This document shows positions 33,531 to 45,988 of a stretch of DNA of 64,000 nucleotides, piece by piece (within the stretch, counting starts at the first letter, position 1; each line of letters opens with the position of its first letter). A program made the translations under genes and the position numbers. Source of the stretch: Vitis vinifera (lineage: Eukaryota > Streptophyta > Magnoliopsida > Vitales > Vitaceae); assembly GCF_030704535.1 (NCBI RefSeq), contig NC_081808.1:21269501-21333500 (forward strand), in the 5' to 3' direction. A model generated the notes under the pieces. It was not told where the DNA came from. It saw only the letters and a program-made list of their open reading frames with translations, and made no database searches.

Positions 33531-36500
33531 ATGGTAAATTTTCTTCTTTTTTTTCTTTCTTTTTTTCCTTTTTGGATTTGATGTTGAGTGGAACCTGAAA
33601 TTCTGATTTTTCTTTTCCCACAAATTGTGGCAGATCCGATTCATATTGTTGCAGAACAGGCAGGGAAAGACTCGATTAGCCAAGTACTACGTTCCTTTCG
33701 AGGAATCTGAGAAACACAAGGTCGAATACGAGGTGGGTTTCTTCTTTCCGATCTCTCTCTTTGTTTACTTATTTATTTTTTCTTTCTCAACTGGTTTAAA
33801 TTTTGTTGTTCTTTGGTTCAAATTTTTCATTCTTTGCAGGTTCATCGGTTGGTGGTCAACAGAGATCCCAAACATACAAACTTTGTAGAGGTAAGCAATT
33901 TTTAATTCACTGCAGCAAAATTCTTATGCAGTATTTCATTAGACAATGTATAATCCCTTTTCATTTGATGGCAACTTTGCTTTAACGAGTCTTAGCTGTA
34001 TATATTGTTCCTAGTTGTAATCAGCTTAAAGAATTGATTAAGGGAAGGTGTGGCACACCATGAATTTTCCCTTTTTGGTAGAAGCTTGGAGGGGGTGGAT
34101 AATTCTGATTCTATCGATTTTAGAAGTTGCAGGTGTAGGCTCAATGTATTGCACATTTCTAGATTTGGAAGGATGAAAAATTTATTAGTTGGTAGGTTAT
34201 GTAGATGGTTCTTGTGATATTTTGATGGAGCATTCTTCAAATTTCCATGGTAAGAATGACTTTAAAACCCCCAAATTGTTGTTTGAAGATTCTACTTTTT
34301 TTTTCATCTCCTGGTTATGTTTATGGTGTCTATTATTCTGAGACATTGTTTAGATGTCTCCTATTGATGACATTATTGGGGAATTTTTTGGTTTTCCTGA
34401 TACCTTCGGCCTGTTTGCTGTTTTGGAATAGCTTTAAGTTGCTTTTGGCTTTAACTCAAAGCTAAAGTTGAAACCAAAAGCTATAATTTTAAAGACATGA
34501 TATTGATGTTATAAAAGTTTCATCAATCAATGAAACAACTTCCTTATAAGCCAAAACAAGCTTCTAAAGAAAGCAACAAATTTCTGACTCCTATATTAAA
34601 CTTTTTTTTTTAGTTCTATAGACTTTTTCTTTTTGAAAAGAATCACTCAAACATATATAAAGCTCTTATTTACCTTAAAAATATGAGCTTTTTGCTTTTC
34701 AGGGCCCAATTCAAACAGGGCCTTGAAGGGAGAGAACCATACTGCCTCATATACTAACTCAACAATTCTTTTAACCTACACTTCTGTTGTTTTTCTTGCT
34801 TTTCATTGTTTGTTTGAGATGAGATACACAGAGATTTAGAGCAGGGGGTCCTTTGTGACTATTTTATTAAATCATTGTGTAGCAGCTGTCCATTGAGCAT
34901 GATTAAGTAGGAGATTTAATTTTCCTTTCAGTTCCGTACACACAAGGTCATCTACAGGCGATATGCTGGATTGTTCTTCTCATTGTGTGTTGATATCACT
35001 GATAATGAGTTAGCATATTTGGAGTGCATCCATCTCTTTGTTGAGATATTGGACCATTTCTTCAGCAATGTGTGTGAGCTAGATTTGGTATTTAACTTTC
35101 ACAAGGTTAGTGCAATTATGGTTACTTCTTTTTTCTGGTTCTGAATTGTCCTAATTGAATGATAAATGGATATTGCCTACTTATTTCATATCTGTTATTT
35201 TGAACTTATGTAATTGATATGATAGCACTTAAGGGCTCTCATCATTCACTTAATCAATATTGTTTTTCATTTTTTTTATGGATAAGCAAGCAAAAATCTT
35301 ATATTAATAGCGCCTTCTCAAAAAGAGTGCATTAGAGTACATGGGTCATATACAAGGGCACTGAAAGGCAAGATCAAAACAAGGCAAGCAATATACAAAA
35401 AATAAATAAATAAATAACCCATCCCCTTACACAATGCCCAAATAATCAACTAGGTCTACTATAGACATGTTGTTTCATTTAAGCCACCTCACCCACTTAA
35501 TCGATATTGTTGACATGACAGAACACTCTTATCAGATTAGGGTCTCCCACATAGCATTTTTTATCACAATACAAATTCTCTTAGTTACAAGAAAGGGTCA
35601 TGAAATATTTGCTTTGGGTCATTGCATAGGAGTCTAATGTCTCCATGAAGGAATTTGGAAATAAAATTGAACTTTATGTTGCAAACTTCTTATTTTCACT
35701 TTCTCTAAAACTTCCTTTTATCTTACCCTACCTTTGGCTTTGCACTACAAGAAAGTGTAGTCCTTAATTATTTCACTTGTTGTCTATGAAAAGATATGTT
35801 GGCATATCTTTGACCACTTAAGAGTTTGTTTTGGGACATTATTTAAAACAACTTTGAAAACAATTGTCTAAGATCCTGTTTGGTAACTATTTTTTAAAAT
35901 AATTTTATGTTCTTTAAAACAAAAAAATAGAAAAACATGTTTGACAATCAAAAAATAGAAAACATGGTGTTTTTAGAAAATATCTTTTAGTTGTTTTCAC
36001 TTTTTTTTAGGGTTATTTTAAAAAATAATTATACAAATATGGAGAATGATTAAAAGAAAAAACTCTACATATAAAACATATTTAAAAAATAGAAAACAAG
36101 TTAAGAACATTTTAGGTTCTCAACAAACTTTTATTCTACAAAACATGAAAGAACAGTTTTCAAAAATTGTTTTGAAAAACACTTTTGAAATAGACTTGAA
36201 GGCCTTGTTTGACAATTTTTTTTGAGAACAACTCCCAATTCTCCAAAACAAAAAAACAAGAAAACACATTTGATAATCAAAAAATGGTTTTCTATTTTTT
36301 GTTTTTAATAATAGAAAATAAAGTATTTTCAAAGAATATCTTTTAGTTGTTTTCATTTGTTTTATGAGGGTTGATTTAAAAAATAATTATACAAACATAG
36401 AAGATGATTAAAAATAAAACACTAAATATAAAAATTATTTTTAAAACATATTTAAGAACATTAAAAACTGGTTAAAAATATTTCAAGTTCCTAAACAGAC

Positions 36501-38186
36501 TTTTGTTTTACAAAACATTATAAAACAGTTTTCTGTTTTAAAAATTATTTTTTAGAACTATTTTCGAAAACGGTTACCAAACAGGGCCTAAAACTTTCTA
36601 AGAAGTCTGTTTAGGAACTTTGAATGTTCTTTAACCTATTTTTTGTATTTTCAAATATTTCTTAAAGATAACTTTTTATCTTTAATGCTTTATTTTCAAT
36701 TCTCCTCCATATTTGTACAATTATTTTGTAAAACAACCCCTAGGAAACAAGTGAAAAAAACTAAAAACAATTAAAATATGATTTTAAAAAATATCCTATT
36801 TTCATAACAATTTTCAAAAACTTGTTTTGGGAACAATTGATAACCAAACTTGTTTAATGTTCTTTTTGTTTTCAAAAATGAAAAAAACTGTTCTTGAGAA
36901 CAGTTCCTAAACATACGTTTATTTTCTGTTCTTGGTGTTGCAATGTTTTATTTGATCGGTTTTGTATCCAAATTAGTTTGTGTATGCTGAATGCACTTTG
37001 AGGGGAAAGTACTTTATTTCATATACCCGGACATTCTCAGATTGTTGGTTTAGAAAAGCACAGCATGGATCAGAATATGCATTTTCATATCTCATAATGA
37101 AAATGCTTTGGCCATTGCTTTCTGTAGCTAAGCTACTTACTGCTGGATCTACTTTGTTGATTCACCTATTCAGTTGATTGATGCAGTAAGGTTACTCTAC
37201 TGATAGTTTGATTTCATTGAATGTGTGTGTGGAAGTAAGGAAATTCTGTAATCTAATAATTGGCATAGAAGGAAATTTAAGCTGAAGTACAAGGAATTTT
37301 GAAACAAAATCATTCAACATGTTGGAATTGAGCTAATTCTGAACAAATTCCATAATTATGTTGGATATTCAACATACCTTCTACTCAGTAAAAGCCAATG
37401 AATGTGCCATGGCTATTGGTTCTAATCAAGTTTAGCTAATTTAACTTATGCATGGTCATTATGGCAGCTTCTTTGACCCTTCAACTGGTTTTACTTTGCA
37501 TCATAGTTGGCTATACCTGTTCCAATTTTATTTCAGAAAGCTATTGTATTTAATGCTTGGTTTAGTTAAAAATAGAGCCATGTATAATGTCTATAACGTG
37601 TAGATTGGTTTGCTTCCAGGTGTTTAGACCACCATTTGCTCACTGCTTTTCTTTCGTTGCATATAGGTATATCTAATACTTGATGAGTTCATTCTTGCTG
37701 GAGAGCTCCAGGAAACAAGCAAGAAGGTGTGTGTTTTTCTGTTGTGTGTGCTCTGTTGTTTTGGTTTTCTTTTTTTACTTTTTTATTTTTTATTTTTTTT
37801 AGTCTGTCTTTTTGTTTTTGTTTTTTTGTATTTTTTTCGAAGTCCAATTCTTTCGTTAAACTAATGTTTAATTGCATTTTTTTTAGTATTTTTGATATGG
37901 AAATAGTGGTATGGCACTGGGGAATTGGAGTTTTTGTACAAACCACAGTTTTTGTCAGCCATTATTGCTCTTGGGTGAATGGCTTGGATTCCCCATGTGT
38001 TTTAGTGATAGATTTCCATTAAAATAACTCTTTACATAGTTTTTTGTATTTTGTCTGAGGAAAAAAATATGTTAAGAAAAACTTGAATTGTGAGATCTTT
38101 GAGTTATCTTTTGAGTGGAGTTGGTTTTATGCTGAAATTTGCAGGCAATAATAGAGAGAATGGGGGAGTTGGAAAAGCAAGAATGA
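33531..38186 (+). CDS. AP2S: AP-2 clathrin adaptor complex sigma subunit (6 coding exons)
   Basis: Coding exons 33531-33533, 33634-33732, 33840-33890, 34932-35105, 37667-37726, 38145-38186, all phase 0, giving 142 residues, exactly the usual length of plant AP17/AP2 sigma. The protein reads [20 protein letters not shown], then [40 protein letters not shown], and [20 protein letters not shown] before its short C-tail. It is a longin-like small subunit that, with alpha, beta and mu chains, links clathrin to plasma-membrane cargo; it recognises dileucine signals and in plants is needed for normal endocytosis. The first coding exon is the ATG alone. The 2.56-kb fourth intron is enlarged by MITEs and a LINE fragment, which do not touch the splice sites. 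Confidence 0.96.
34407..34722. mobile_element. MITE-like element in AP2 sigma intron 3
   Basis: Left end GGCCTGTTTGCTGTTTTGGA, right end ATTCAAACAGGGCC; the outer GGCC(C)TGTTTG bases are inverted. The interior is AT-rich, with an internal palindrome of 'agctttaagttgcttttggc' type. The CCCTGTTTG ends are shared with the elements in intron 4. Confidence 0.55.
35247..35511 (-). mobile_element. 5'-truncated LINE fragment with 18-bp target duplication
   Basis: CACTTAATCAATATTGTT at 35247-35264 and CACTTAATCGATATTGTT at 35494-35511 flank about 229 bp. The inserted piece begins, on the plus strand, with a T run and GGATAAGCAAGC, like the reverse-complemented 3' end of the full-length LINE at 57031 (T run, then GATAAGCAAAC), and then shows a similar 3' UTR style. 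It lies in AP2 sigma intron 4. Confidence 0.75.
35871..36589. mobile_element. MITE pair (CCTGTTTGGTAAC termini)
   Basis: Left end AGATCCTGTTTGGTAAC (35871-35887) is the inverse of the right end GTTACCAAACAGGGCCT (36573-36589). A second left end, GGCCTTGTTTGACAA, occurs at 36201, and the interiors of the two halves are alike ('aaacatggtgttttt..ttttagttgttttca' type). The block is therefore probably two related MITEs in direct repeat, the first having lost its right end. Confidence 0.65.
36605..36916. mobile_element. MITE copy, same family in opposite orientation
   Basis: Ends GTCTGTTTAGGAACT (36605-36619) and AGTTCCTAAACATAC (36902-36916) are inverted repeats with one mismatch. The interior reads as the reverse of the neighbouring copies (TTTTTGTATTTTCAAA...). 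Confidence 0.65.
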
Positions 38187-40207
38187 GAATGGGGGATCTC
38201 CACTCAGTCGTCTTATTTTGTTGTTCATCCAATCTGTTTCTTTGCTTCAAGAACTCTCGCAGCTTTGTAATGTCGGAAAATGGATCTGTCTCTTGTTCTC
38301 CAGCATTTTTCTTATTTGGTATGTGAGCACCAGGGAGGTGTTGGCTCTCGGAGTTACTAAAAGGTTCATTTTTATGGTTTTGTGTATGGTACATGGGGTT
38401 TGTGCATAAACATTGTTTTGATTCATTTCCCTTCAAAATGATTCTAGGCTCATTGTTGGGTCCATGTGCTTGTGAATTGATGAATCATCTTGGGCATAAT
38501 TGCCTGTTTGCTCTGTCCTATTTGAATATTAGGGATTCCATGTCTTTTAATAGGGAGTGCTCTGCTCTTATGCCATATTTGGAATAGAGGACGAAAATGA
38601 GAAATCAATTTCATTCCCATTCATTAATATGCTAAGATTACTTCTTAGAATGAGCATGTGAATAAAAAATTCATTATTGTGAAAAACAAATCCTAAATAT
38701 CTAGGATTTTGATTTCTCTTTTCTACTTCACCCTCGTTTCCATTTTATTTCCATTGTTCTTCTCACATTCCAAAGACATCCTTAATAGTTCTTTAGGACT
38801 ACTTAGGGTTTGTTCTGCCTTGTTTTGTCGTGTTACTAGGTTAGAGACATGTTTGGATTTTTGCAAGGTCATTGTAACTCTATGGCCTTGTTTGAAACTG
38901 TTTTTTAAAAACAAATTTTTATTTTCTAGAAAAAAAAAAAAAAGGAAAACTCATTTGACAATTAGAAAATGGAAAATAAGGTGTTTTCAAATAACATATT
39001 TTGATTGTTTTCATTTGTTTTATAAAGGTTATTTTAAAAAATAATTGTACAAATATGAAGAATAATTAAAAATAAAACAATACAAAAAAAATTATTTTAA
39101 AAACATAGAAAATAAGTTAAAAGCATTTCAAGTTTCTAATAGATTTTGTTCTACAAAACATCATAAAATAATTTTCAAAACTACCCTAAAAAATTGTTTT
39201 TCATTTCAAAACTATTTCCCAAACAGAGTCTATTATTATTTTTTTTTTTTCACATTAGAGATGGTTGAATTAGACCTTCCTCACCTTGCATGGCTATTTA
39301 CTTAAGGCTTTGGCAATACTTATTTCCAAGATTTTCACTCTTAAAATATTGTAACATTTTCTTCTTAAATAGCTCTTAGCATTGTTATGTATGGTAAGAG
39401 CGTGATTTATAATATTTTTAGTTGAAGTGTTTTTATCCTAAAAATGTTTTTTAGATAATCATCTATTTAATGCCTTTATAAGTGATTTTTCAAATTTTAA
39501 AAATATTTTTAAAATTTTATCAAATAGTAAATTTTTTTCTCCAAAAACCTTTTATATCAAAAACATTTTCTAAAAGCACTATCAAATAGACGCTAAGTCC
39601 ATCCAAAAATGTTTTTTAAACAGTAAGCATTTCCTAAACGCAATACTAACTCCATCCAAAAATGTTTTTTATATTGTAAGCATTTTCCAAAAACAATACT
39701 AAGTCCATGTGTTTGAACTCCTATAATTTATCCATTTACATATTTTATTATATCAAACATCTCATCCATCTCAAATTATACTATAAACATAGACATAGGT
39801 CATTAATTCAAACACTCGATACAATTAAATTAAATTAAAAGTACAAAATAACCATTTTCCCAATAAATAGTTCAAATCATTTTATTAACATGAGTGTTCC
39901 ATACCAAAAAAATAAAAATTAAACTATTCATTTTGAAACTACCTCTACATTAATATAGTGGTAGAAAGAGTACCATGTTGGGCCTGGACTTTAAACAGTT
40001 TAACATTAACCATGTTAATGGTACCACATCATTGGTTGATAGAGAATTAAAATATAATTATATGAGTCACGAAATACTATGGTTCTTACATATGATTTTT
40101 TAATTTATTCTGAGGTAATTTGCAATATCAAGCACCTTTCTCTTTCCTAGTTATAACAGAAAAAAAGAAAAGAAAAGTGTAACTAGTGGAGGCCAACCTA
40201 CTCTTAA
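38187..40207. other. Intergenic DNA downstream of AP2 sigma
   Basis: Includes the AP2 sigma 3' UTR, a further MITE (separate entry) and AT-rich DNA. A repeated phrase 'ccatccaaaaatgttttttaa' occurs at about 39599 and 39652. No gene is seen. Confidence 0.5.
38884..39231. mobile_element. MITE copy (GGCCTTGTTTGAAAC termini)
   Basis: Left end GGCCTTGTTTGAAAC (38884-38898), right end CCCAAACAGAGTCT (39218-39231), and an interior very like the intron-4 copies ('ggtgttttcaaataacatattttgattgttttcat'). Confidence 0.65.
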
Positions 40208-40426
40208 TGTTGAGACTAGTTCTAGAAGCATCTCTTAATCTTAGATATAAAGCACCAACTCAAGACATGAAGAAAATCAATATACATAAAAAACGGTTAC
40301 AATTGATCATATACTATTACAAGCTTATATATATATATATGAAGAAAAATATTATGGGCCCTATTCACTCCCTTCTCTTTTCATTCTCTACTTCTCTCTC
40401 AAACATTTCTCTTGTATTTGAATCCA
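40208..40426 (+). repeat. 5' LTR of the copia element
   Basis: Begins TGTTGAGACTAGTTCTAGAA, with TATATATATATG as a possible TATA region near 40327, and ends AATCCA just before the primer-binding site. It is longer than the 3' LTR because the 3' LTR lacks about 50 bp. Confidence 0.75.
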
Positions 40427-40589
40427 ATCATGGTATCAGAGTACCATGAGACTAGAATCATAACTCCTACCATGTTCACCATTGCAACTCCAACCATAAC
40501 CACAAATCCAACAATGGCGTTTTCCTCCTTTGTTAATTTTGTTTCATTTATATCTAATCCCAACTTCACTTTGCCAACCAAGTTGTAAA

Positions 40590-41430
40590 GAGGTAATTAC
40601 CTCATTTGCAGGTCATAATTCCTTCATATTATTAGAGGTCATGGTATTGATGGTTTTATCACTAGAATGAAACATTGGTCAAATGAGTTTGTAAGTGTTG
40701 TAGGTGATTCCTCTAACATTAATCAAATAGTAAATCCACAGTGTTTTTATTGGCAAAGACAAGATCAATTAATTTTTGGTTGGATGATTGCCTCAATATG
40801 AGAAGGCATTGTTGGTCGAATTGTGAGTTATCCGACTTCACAACAAGTTTGGGAAGCTCTAGAGCATTTCTTTACCTTTCTTTAAAAAACAATGGTACTT
40901 CAGTTGAGAATTCAAATGCAAACAACTAAAAAAAGGTTTTTTTTCTCAATAGTTGAGTATATAAGCAATATCAGGTCAATTGCATGCAATCTAGTTGCAT
41001 TTTGGAGCAACTCTTACTAATGAGGATCTTATAATGAATTCGTTGGTTGATGTTAGATTTAAATATGACCCGATGGTTGTCATAGTTATAACACGACCAT
41101 AAATCTTCACTCTACCAAAAGTGTGTGTAATGTTGTAGAATCACGAAACCCGTATTAAGCATTTGAATTATAGCACATAAATTGATCCACAAAATGTCTT
41201 TGCTAATTTTACAGTAGCTAGTATTTAGGTGGTCATGACTTTAGAAATATTCATAAGAATAATAGATTACACATTAGAGGTTGTAACAATTTTTATGGCA
41301 ACCAGGACTTTGGTCGAGGGCGGTGGTCATGATGGACATGGTAGAGGTAATGCATCACACCCAACTGGTCAAGTTTGTGGTCGACAATGGCACATTGCTA
41401 CAAACTGTTACTACAAATTTAATTAAGTTT
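40590..41430 (+). pseudogene. copia gag remnant with zinc knuckle
   Basis: Frame fragments read FYWQRQDQLIFGWMIASI, QQVWEALEHFF, and later a degenerate CCHC knuckle VCGRQWHIATNCYYKFN (about 41378-41424). This is the copia gag pattern, with several stops and shifts. Confidence 0.75.
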
Positions 41431-41454
41431 TTCAATTTCTGTAAAGTAATTCAT

Positions 41455-41928
41455 TAGCTATTATGGTTGCCTTACCTAATACAGTAGCAAATCCATCTTG
41501 ATACTTTGACGGTAGTGCATCAAACCATATAACCAATAATCTGGACAACTTGAACTTCAAATCTTATTCTAATGGTCTTGATAAGGTTACTGTGGGCAAT
41601 GGTCAAGGTTTGTGTATTCAAAATGTTGGTTATTTTTCTCTACCTTATTTCCTTAAAACCTTGCAACTTAAAATATTTTGTATTGTATAAAAATTACTAA
41701 AAATCTATTAAGCATTTATAAGATCACTACAAATAATAATGCTTATGTTGAGTTTCAATAGAATCATTACTTTATGAAAGACAAGAGCTTGGGGAACATT
41801 CTGCTCCACGGTTCAATTAAAGATGACCTTTATTGTTTGATACCATCTTGTTATATTTCCAATTATGCTACAGTCACTCTAAAGGTAATAGTCCATTTTT
41901 TTTAAATTTAAACAATATGAATGTAGGA
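41455..41928 (+). pseudogene. copia protease and pre-integrase remnant
   Basis: WYFDGSASNHITNNLDNL near 41500 matches the copia protease context in which a catalytic DSGAT/S is expected; here it reads DGSAS. It is followed by VTVGNGQGLCIQNVGY and then the start of the pre-integrase region (SLGNILLHGSIKDDLYCLIP). It is cut by the nested insertion. Confidence 0.65.
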
Positions 41929-43190
41929 GACAATTATATACAAATATAGAATAAATACAATGAAAAGTAATTGCATATAAAATAAAAAAATTAAGGAAGA
42001 GAAAATGCAAATACAATATTTTTATAGTGGTTCGGTGTAACCTAACCTACGTTCACTCTCTTCTAACTTCAATGTCAAGCTTGAGATTCCACTAATTCAA
42101 GTATTCTAATATAAAATTTCAAGTTTTACAATTGAATTAATTGGATCCAATGGGTACTTACAAAATATTCAAGAGATACCTCACTCTTGAACTCCTGAAG
42201 TGATACCTTACACTAGATAAACACTATGTGATACCTCGCATTTGATAAACACGAACGAAGTGATACCTCACACTTAATAAACACTTAGTGATACCTCGCA
42301 CTTAGATTTTTCTTCAAGTGATACCTCGTACTTGAGTTCCCCTTACAAGAAAGAATTTTATCTTATAAAATCTTAGTACAAAGTTAAGCTTAAAGATATA
42401 AATTAGGATTGAAGTGCACTAATAATATGCAAATTTTAAAACAAGGTGCACTAAAAAACACTCCCCCAAAGCTCAAATATATTTTAAAAAGATTTTGGAA
42501 TGTTAAACTAAAAAATAATGAAAATCGGAACCTTTATATAAGAATGAGAAGCCCAAACTAACTATTAAGCACATTTGAGGGGTGAACTAGTTGAATTGGT
42601 TGTTAACAATTAATGCTTATGACAAGTAACCATTGGGGTTCAAGTTCTCAATTAGACCTCGATTAAGAAAGGCAAAACCTCAATCGAGAGCACTAAGCTA
42701 CTGAAAGAGAGAGTGTGTAAAAACACTCCTCAATTGGTAGAGCCCAATCAACTTAATCGATTCCTTGGACCCTTAATCAATTACAATATGAATTGCCTAA
42801 AAACTCTAATTTTAGATGTGAAACCTTCAATAACTTAAGCAAACCCTTTTAAGAAGTTTAAAAAATATTTAACTCAAAGTTTCAAATGAAATTATAAATC
42901 ATCAAAGTATAAAAGAATTTTAAAACATTTTAGCACAATGATGATTTTTGGTGTAAAAATAAAATGCATGAGAAACTTATCGCACCAACAACCTTATAAA
43001 GAGATCCTATGAAATGTCTTAAAGGTTATTCTCTTTGAGGTTTTCGTTTTCTTTATTGTTTATTTTGGTTTGATTTATCTTTGTATTTGTCACTTTGTTA
43101 ATCTTCTTGTTTAAACACACTTAATGTAAAACATTAGTTCTAAATCTTATTTTGTTATCATCAAAATTGAGATTAACCAAACCTTAGTTT
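41929..43190. mobile_element. Insertion nested inside the copia element
   Basis: The copia pre-integrase reading stops near 41928 and resumes near 43190 (SFCNLCQSGKNHYFPF). The ~1.26 kb between has no copia similarity, starts TGTAGGAGAC and ends about TTAGTTTAACA, compatible with a TG...CA solo LTR. It contains GGTTCGGTGTAACCTAACCT, often seen in plant retroelement LTRs, and a GATACCTC tandem array. No clean target duplication was found, so the boundaries are approximate. Confidence 0.5.
42172..42336. repeat. Array of six GATACCTC-type units
   Basis: (A/T)GTGATACCTCGCACTT-like units recur about every 28-32 bp (near 42174, 42200, 42229, 42259, 42288, 42318), most followed by GATAAACAC or AATAAACAC. 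The units are diverged, as in an old minisatellite. Confidence 0.8.
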
Positions 43191-44100
43191 AACAAAAATC
43201 TTATCTCAAAGTTTTTGTAATTTATGTCAATCTGGAAAAAATCATTATTTTCCTTTTTTTTTTCCCCAACTCCAACCACAACCATCACACCTCTTCAATT
43301 GGTTCACATTAATTTGTTGGGGCTTATTTTATCAAGTCCGGTGTTGGTTTCCTTTATTATATACATTTTGTCGATGACTATACCCGATTTACTTGGATTT
43401 ATCCATTGAAAGTTAAATTAGATGCTCTTAATGTTTGTCATCTTTTCAAATTGTTTGTTGAAAAACAATTTGACCTGTTTATTAAAGCCTTACAATCAAA
43501 TTGGGGTGGAGAGTAGAAACCTTTTCATCATTTATTTTTTTTAAACATGGGATTCATTTTCGTCATCCTTGCTCACATGTGCACCAACAACATGGTTGTG
43601 TTGAGCAAAAACATCGTCATGTGGTTAAGTGTGGTCTCACCTTATTGGCATACGCAAAATTACCTCTCTATTTTTGGTGGGAAGCTTTCTATGCAACAAA
43701 TTTTCTCATCAATAAGTTGCCTACATTTGTTTTACATATGTCTTATCATTATCATAAACTTTTTGGCACCCTAATTGATTACGTTTTCTCAAATCTTTTG
43801 GTTGTACTTGTTTTCCTAATTTTCATGTCTATAACACCCATAAGTTTACCTTTCACACTAAGAAGTGTGTTTTCATTGGGTGTAGTGATGTCCATAAGGG
43901 GTATAAACACCTTGATTCATCTAAATGAGTTTATATTACACCCAATGTTATATTTAATTAAACTAATTTTCCTTTTTCCTTTATTTCCCAATTTTGGCAT
44001 CACTATATCAATGTGTTCAATGTTTTTCCCTTGTTCCCCATATCTATACCCTCACCACCCACCGAACATACTTCTCTTAGGTCCCCTTCTATAGGCTCTT
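43190..44100 (+). pseudogene. copia integrase remnant
   Basis: Frames include SFCNLCQSGKNHYFPF, PLQLVHINLLG, a shifted VDDYTRFTWIYPLKVK, VEKQFDLF and ATNFLINKLPT, in the order of a copia integrase core. It is broken by frameshifts and stops. Confidence 0.75.
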
Positions 44101-44545
44101 ATTTGATTGATTGTGGTGTAGGATAGGTTCCATGAGCTTATAATGCTTTCCTACCTAACATTCTTACATTCCTTGTGTCTTCCATCATAGTTCTTTCTTC
44201 TCCAACCCCTTAATCCTTTACAACCTCTCTTTCCCCTCCTGCCACCTTACAAACCCCTATGGATCTTCTTATGAATTCTTCATTTTTTTTGTTCTCTATT
44301 TCTTCTACCCATTGTGCCCATACCATTATCTTTTAATTCCCACCAGATGCAAACTCGTTCTAAGTCAGGCATATTCAAACCTAATTTTTTTCTACCTCGC
44401 TACCATTACATTTTCTCCTTATACCACATAACTTACTTTTGCTGCCTAAACTTTGACTTATCCCATGTGGAAGCAAGTTGTGTAGTCTGAGTATGTGACT
44501 TAAACTATAAACTATACTTGGTCTCTTATACCTTACCTACCTTAT

Positions 44546-45940
44546 ATGAAAATGATTGGAATCAAGTGGGTTTTTAAATTGAAACTCAATTTGAATATGT
44601 TTGTGCAACAACACAAGGTCAGGCTTGTGGCTAAGGGGTTTTATCAAACTCTTTGGGTTGACTTCTCTAAAACATTTAGTCTTATGATCAAGCTTTCCAG
44701 TATTCATATTGTCTTAAGTCTCATTGTTACTCGAGGATGGGACATCCAACAATTGGATGTTAATAATGTTTTCTTTCATGAGTGGCTCAATGAATTTGTC
44801 TTTATGCAACAACTGGAGGGGTTTGTTGATGTCACCAAGCCCATCTATGTTTGTTAGCTCCAAAAAGCCTTATAGAGCCTTAGACAATCACCTTATGCTT
44901 GGTATGAAAGATTGCGGAATTGTTTTCTTCATCTTGGTTTTTGTAATTCACATGTTGACACATTCTTATTAATTCTTAATAAGGGATCCATGTTGATTTT
45001 GTTACTTGTTTATGTTGATGACATCCTTGTCACTAATAGTCATCCCTCCATAATCAATACTCTCATTGATCATCCGCATCAATAGTTTTCTTTGAAATGA
45101 CTTGTCTCATTACATTATTTTTTAAGTATACAAGCCCTCCAGATATCCTTTGGTTTTCACTCATGTCAATCTCGGTACATTCATGATTTGCTTAATGGAC
45201 AAAAATGTTTGGTGCCAAGCTTGCTTCAACTCCTGCATGCCCTGTAAAGAAATTAAGTTGTGAAGATGGTGATTTTTTATTTATTTATTTATAATCTTAT
45301 TGTTTATCGTAACACCGTCAATGTTATCCAATATGTCACCATCACACAACTTGAACTCTTTTATATTATGAATAATCTTAGTTAATATTAATAACAACCT
45401 ACCATTTTCCACTGGCAAGCTTGCAAACGTGTCTTATGTTATTTCAAGGGTACCTTCACCATTAGTTTTTTCTTTCATCCAACCCTTTATCTTGATCTGG
45501 TCGTCTATTCGGATGCTGACTAGGAAATTGATATTGATGATCGTTGTTCCATTGGTGGCTACTACATTTTTTTTTTTTTTTTGTGATAATATGATTTCAT
45601 GGCCTTGGAAAAAAGAAAGAGTTGTTGCTCATTCTAGCACATAGTTTGAATATAGAGCATTAGTTTAAGTAACATCAAACATCACTTAGATGCAATCTTT
45701 GTTACATGAGCTAGAGAATATCGCTACCATGAAGTGCAATTACTTAGAATGACAATCTACAACAACTCCAGTTGAGAATCTAGTATATCATTCTTGGACA
45801 AGTCATATAGAAATTGATATATGCTTTATAAAGAATAAGGTAGCTCGTAAAGAACTTAAAGTAAGGTTTGTACCCACTATTAATCAAATTGTAGATGTGT
45901 TAACAAAATCGATATCACAAACTAATTTGAAATACTAAGG
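44546..45940 (+). pseudogene. copia reverse transcriptase/RNase H remnant
   Basis: An open stretch at 44546-44857 reads GIKWVFKLKLNLNMFVQQHK then VRLVAKGFYQT and GWDIQQLDVNNVF (RT). The YVDDIL motif is readable near 45013-45030 (LLVYVDDILVTNS), and RNase H follows (VYSDAD, DDRCSIGGYY, EKRKSCCSF) with HIEIDICFIKNKVARKELKV at about 45809-45870. Many stops. Confidence 0.8.
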
Positions 45941-45988
45941 TCCAAGCTTATTGTGTGTGACAAACATTTGTGCTTGTGGGGTAGGGGG

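Noticed and set aside
42172-42336. Possible CRISPR-like array
   Set aside because: Units are diverged, spacers are not unique and the DNA is plant nuclear; it is a minisatellite in a retroelement.
43501-44094. 197-residue frame as a stand-alone gene
   Set aside because: The translation is mostly an off-frame reading of a decayed copia integrase.
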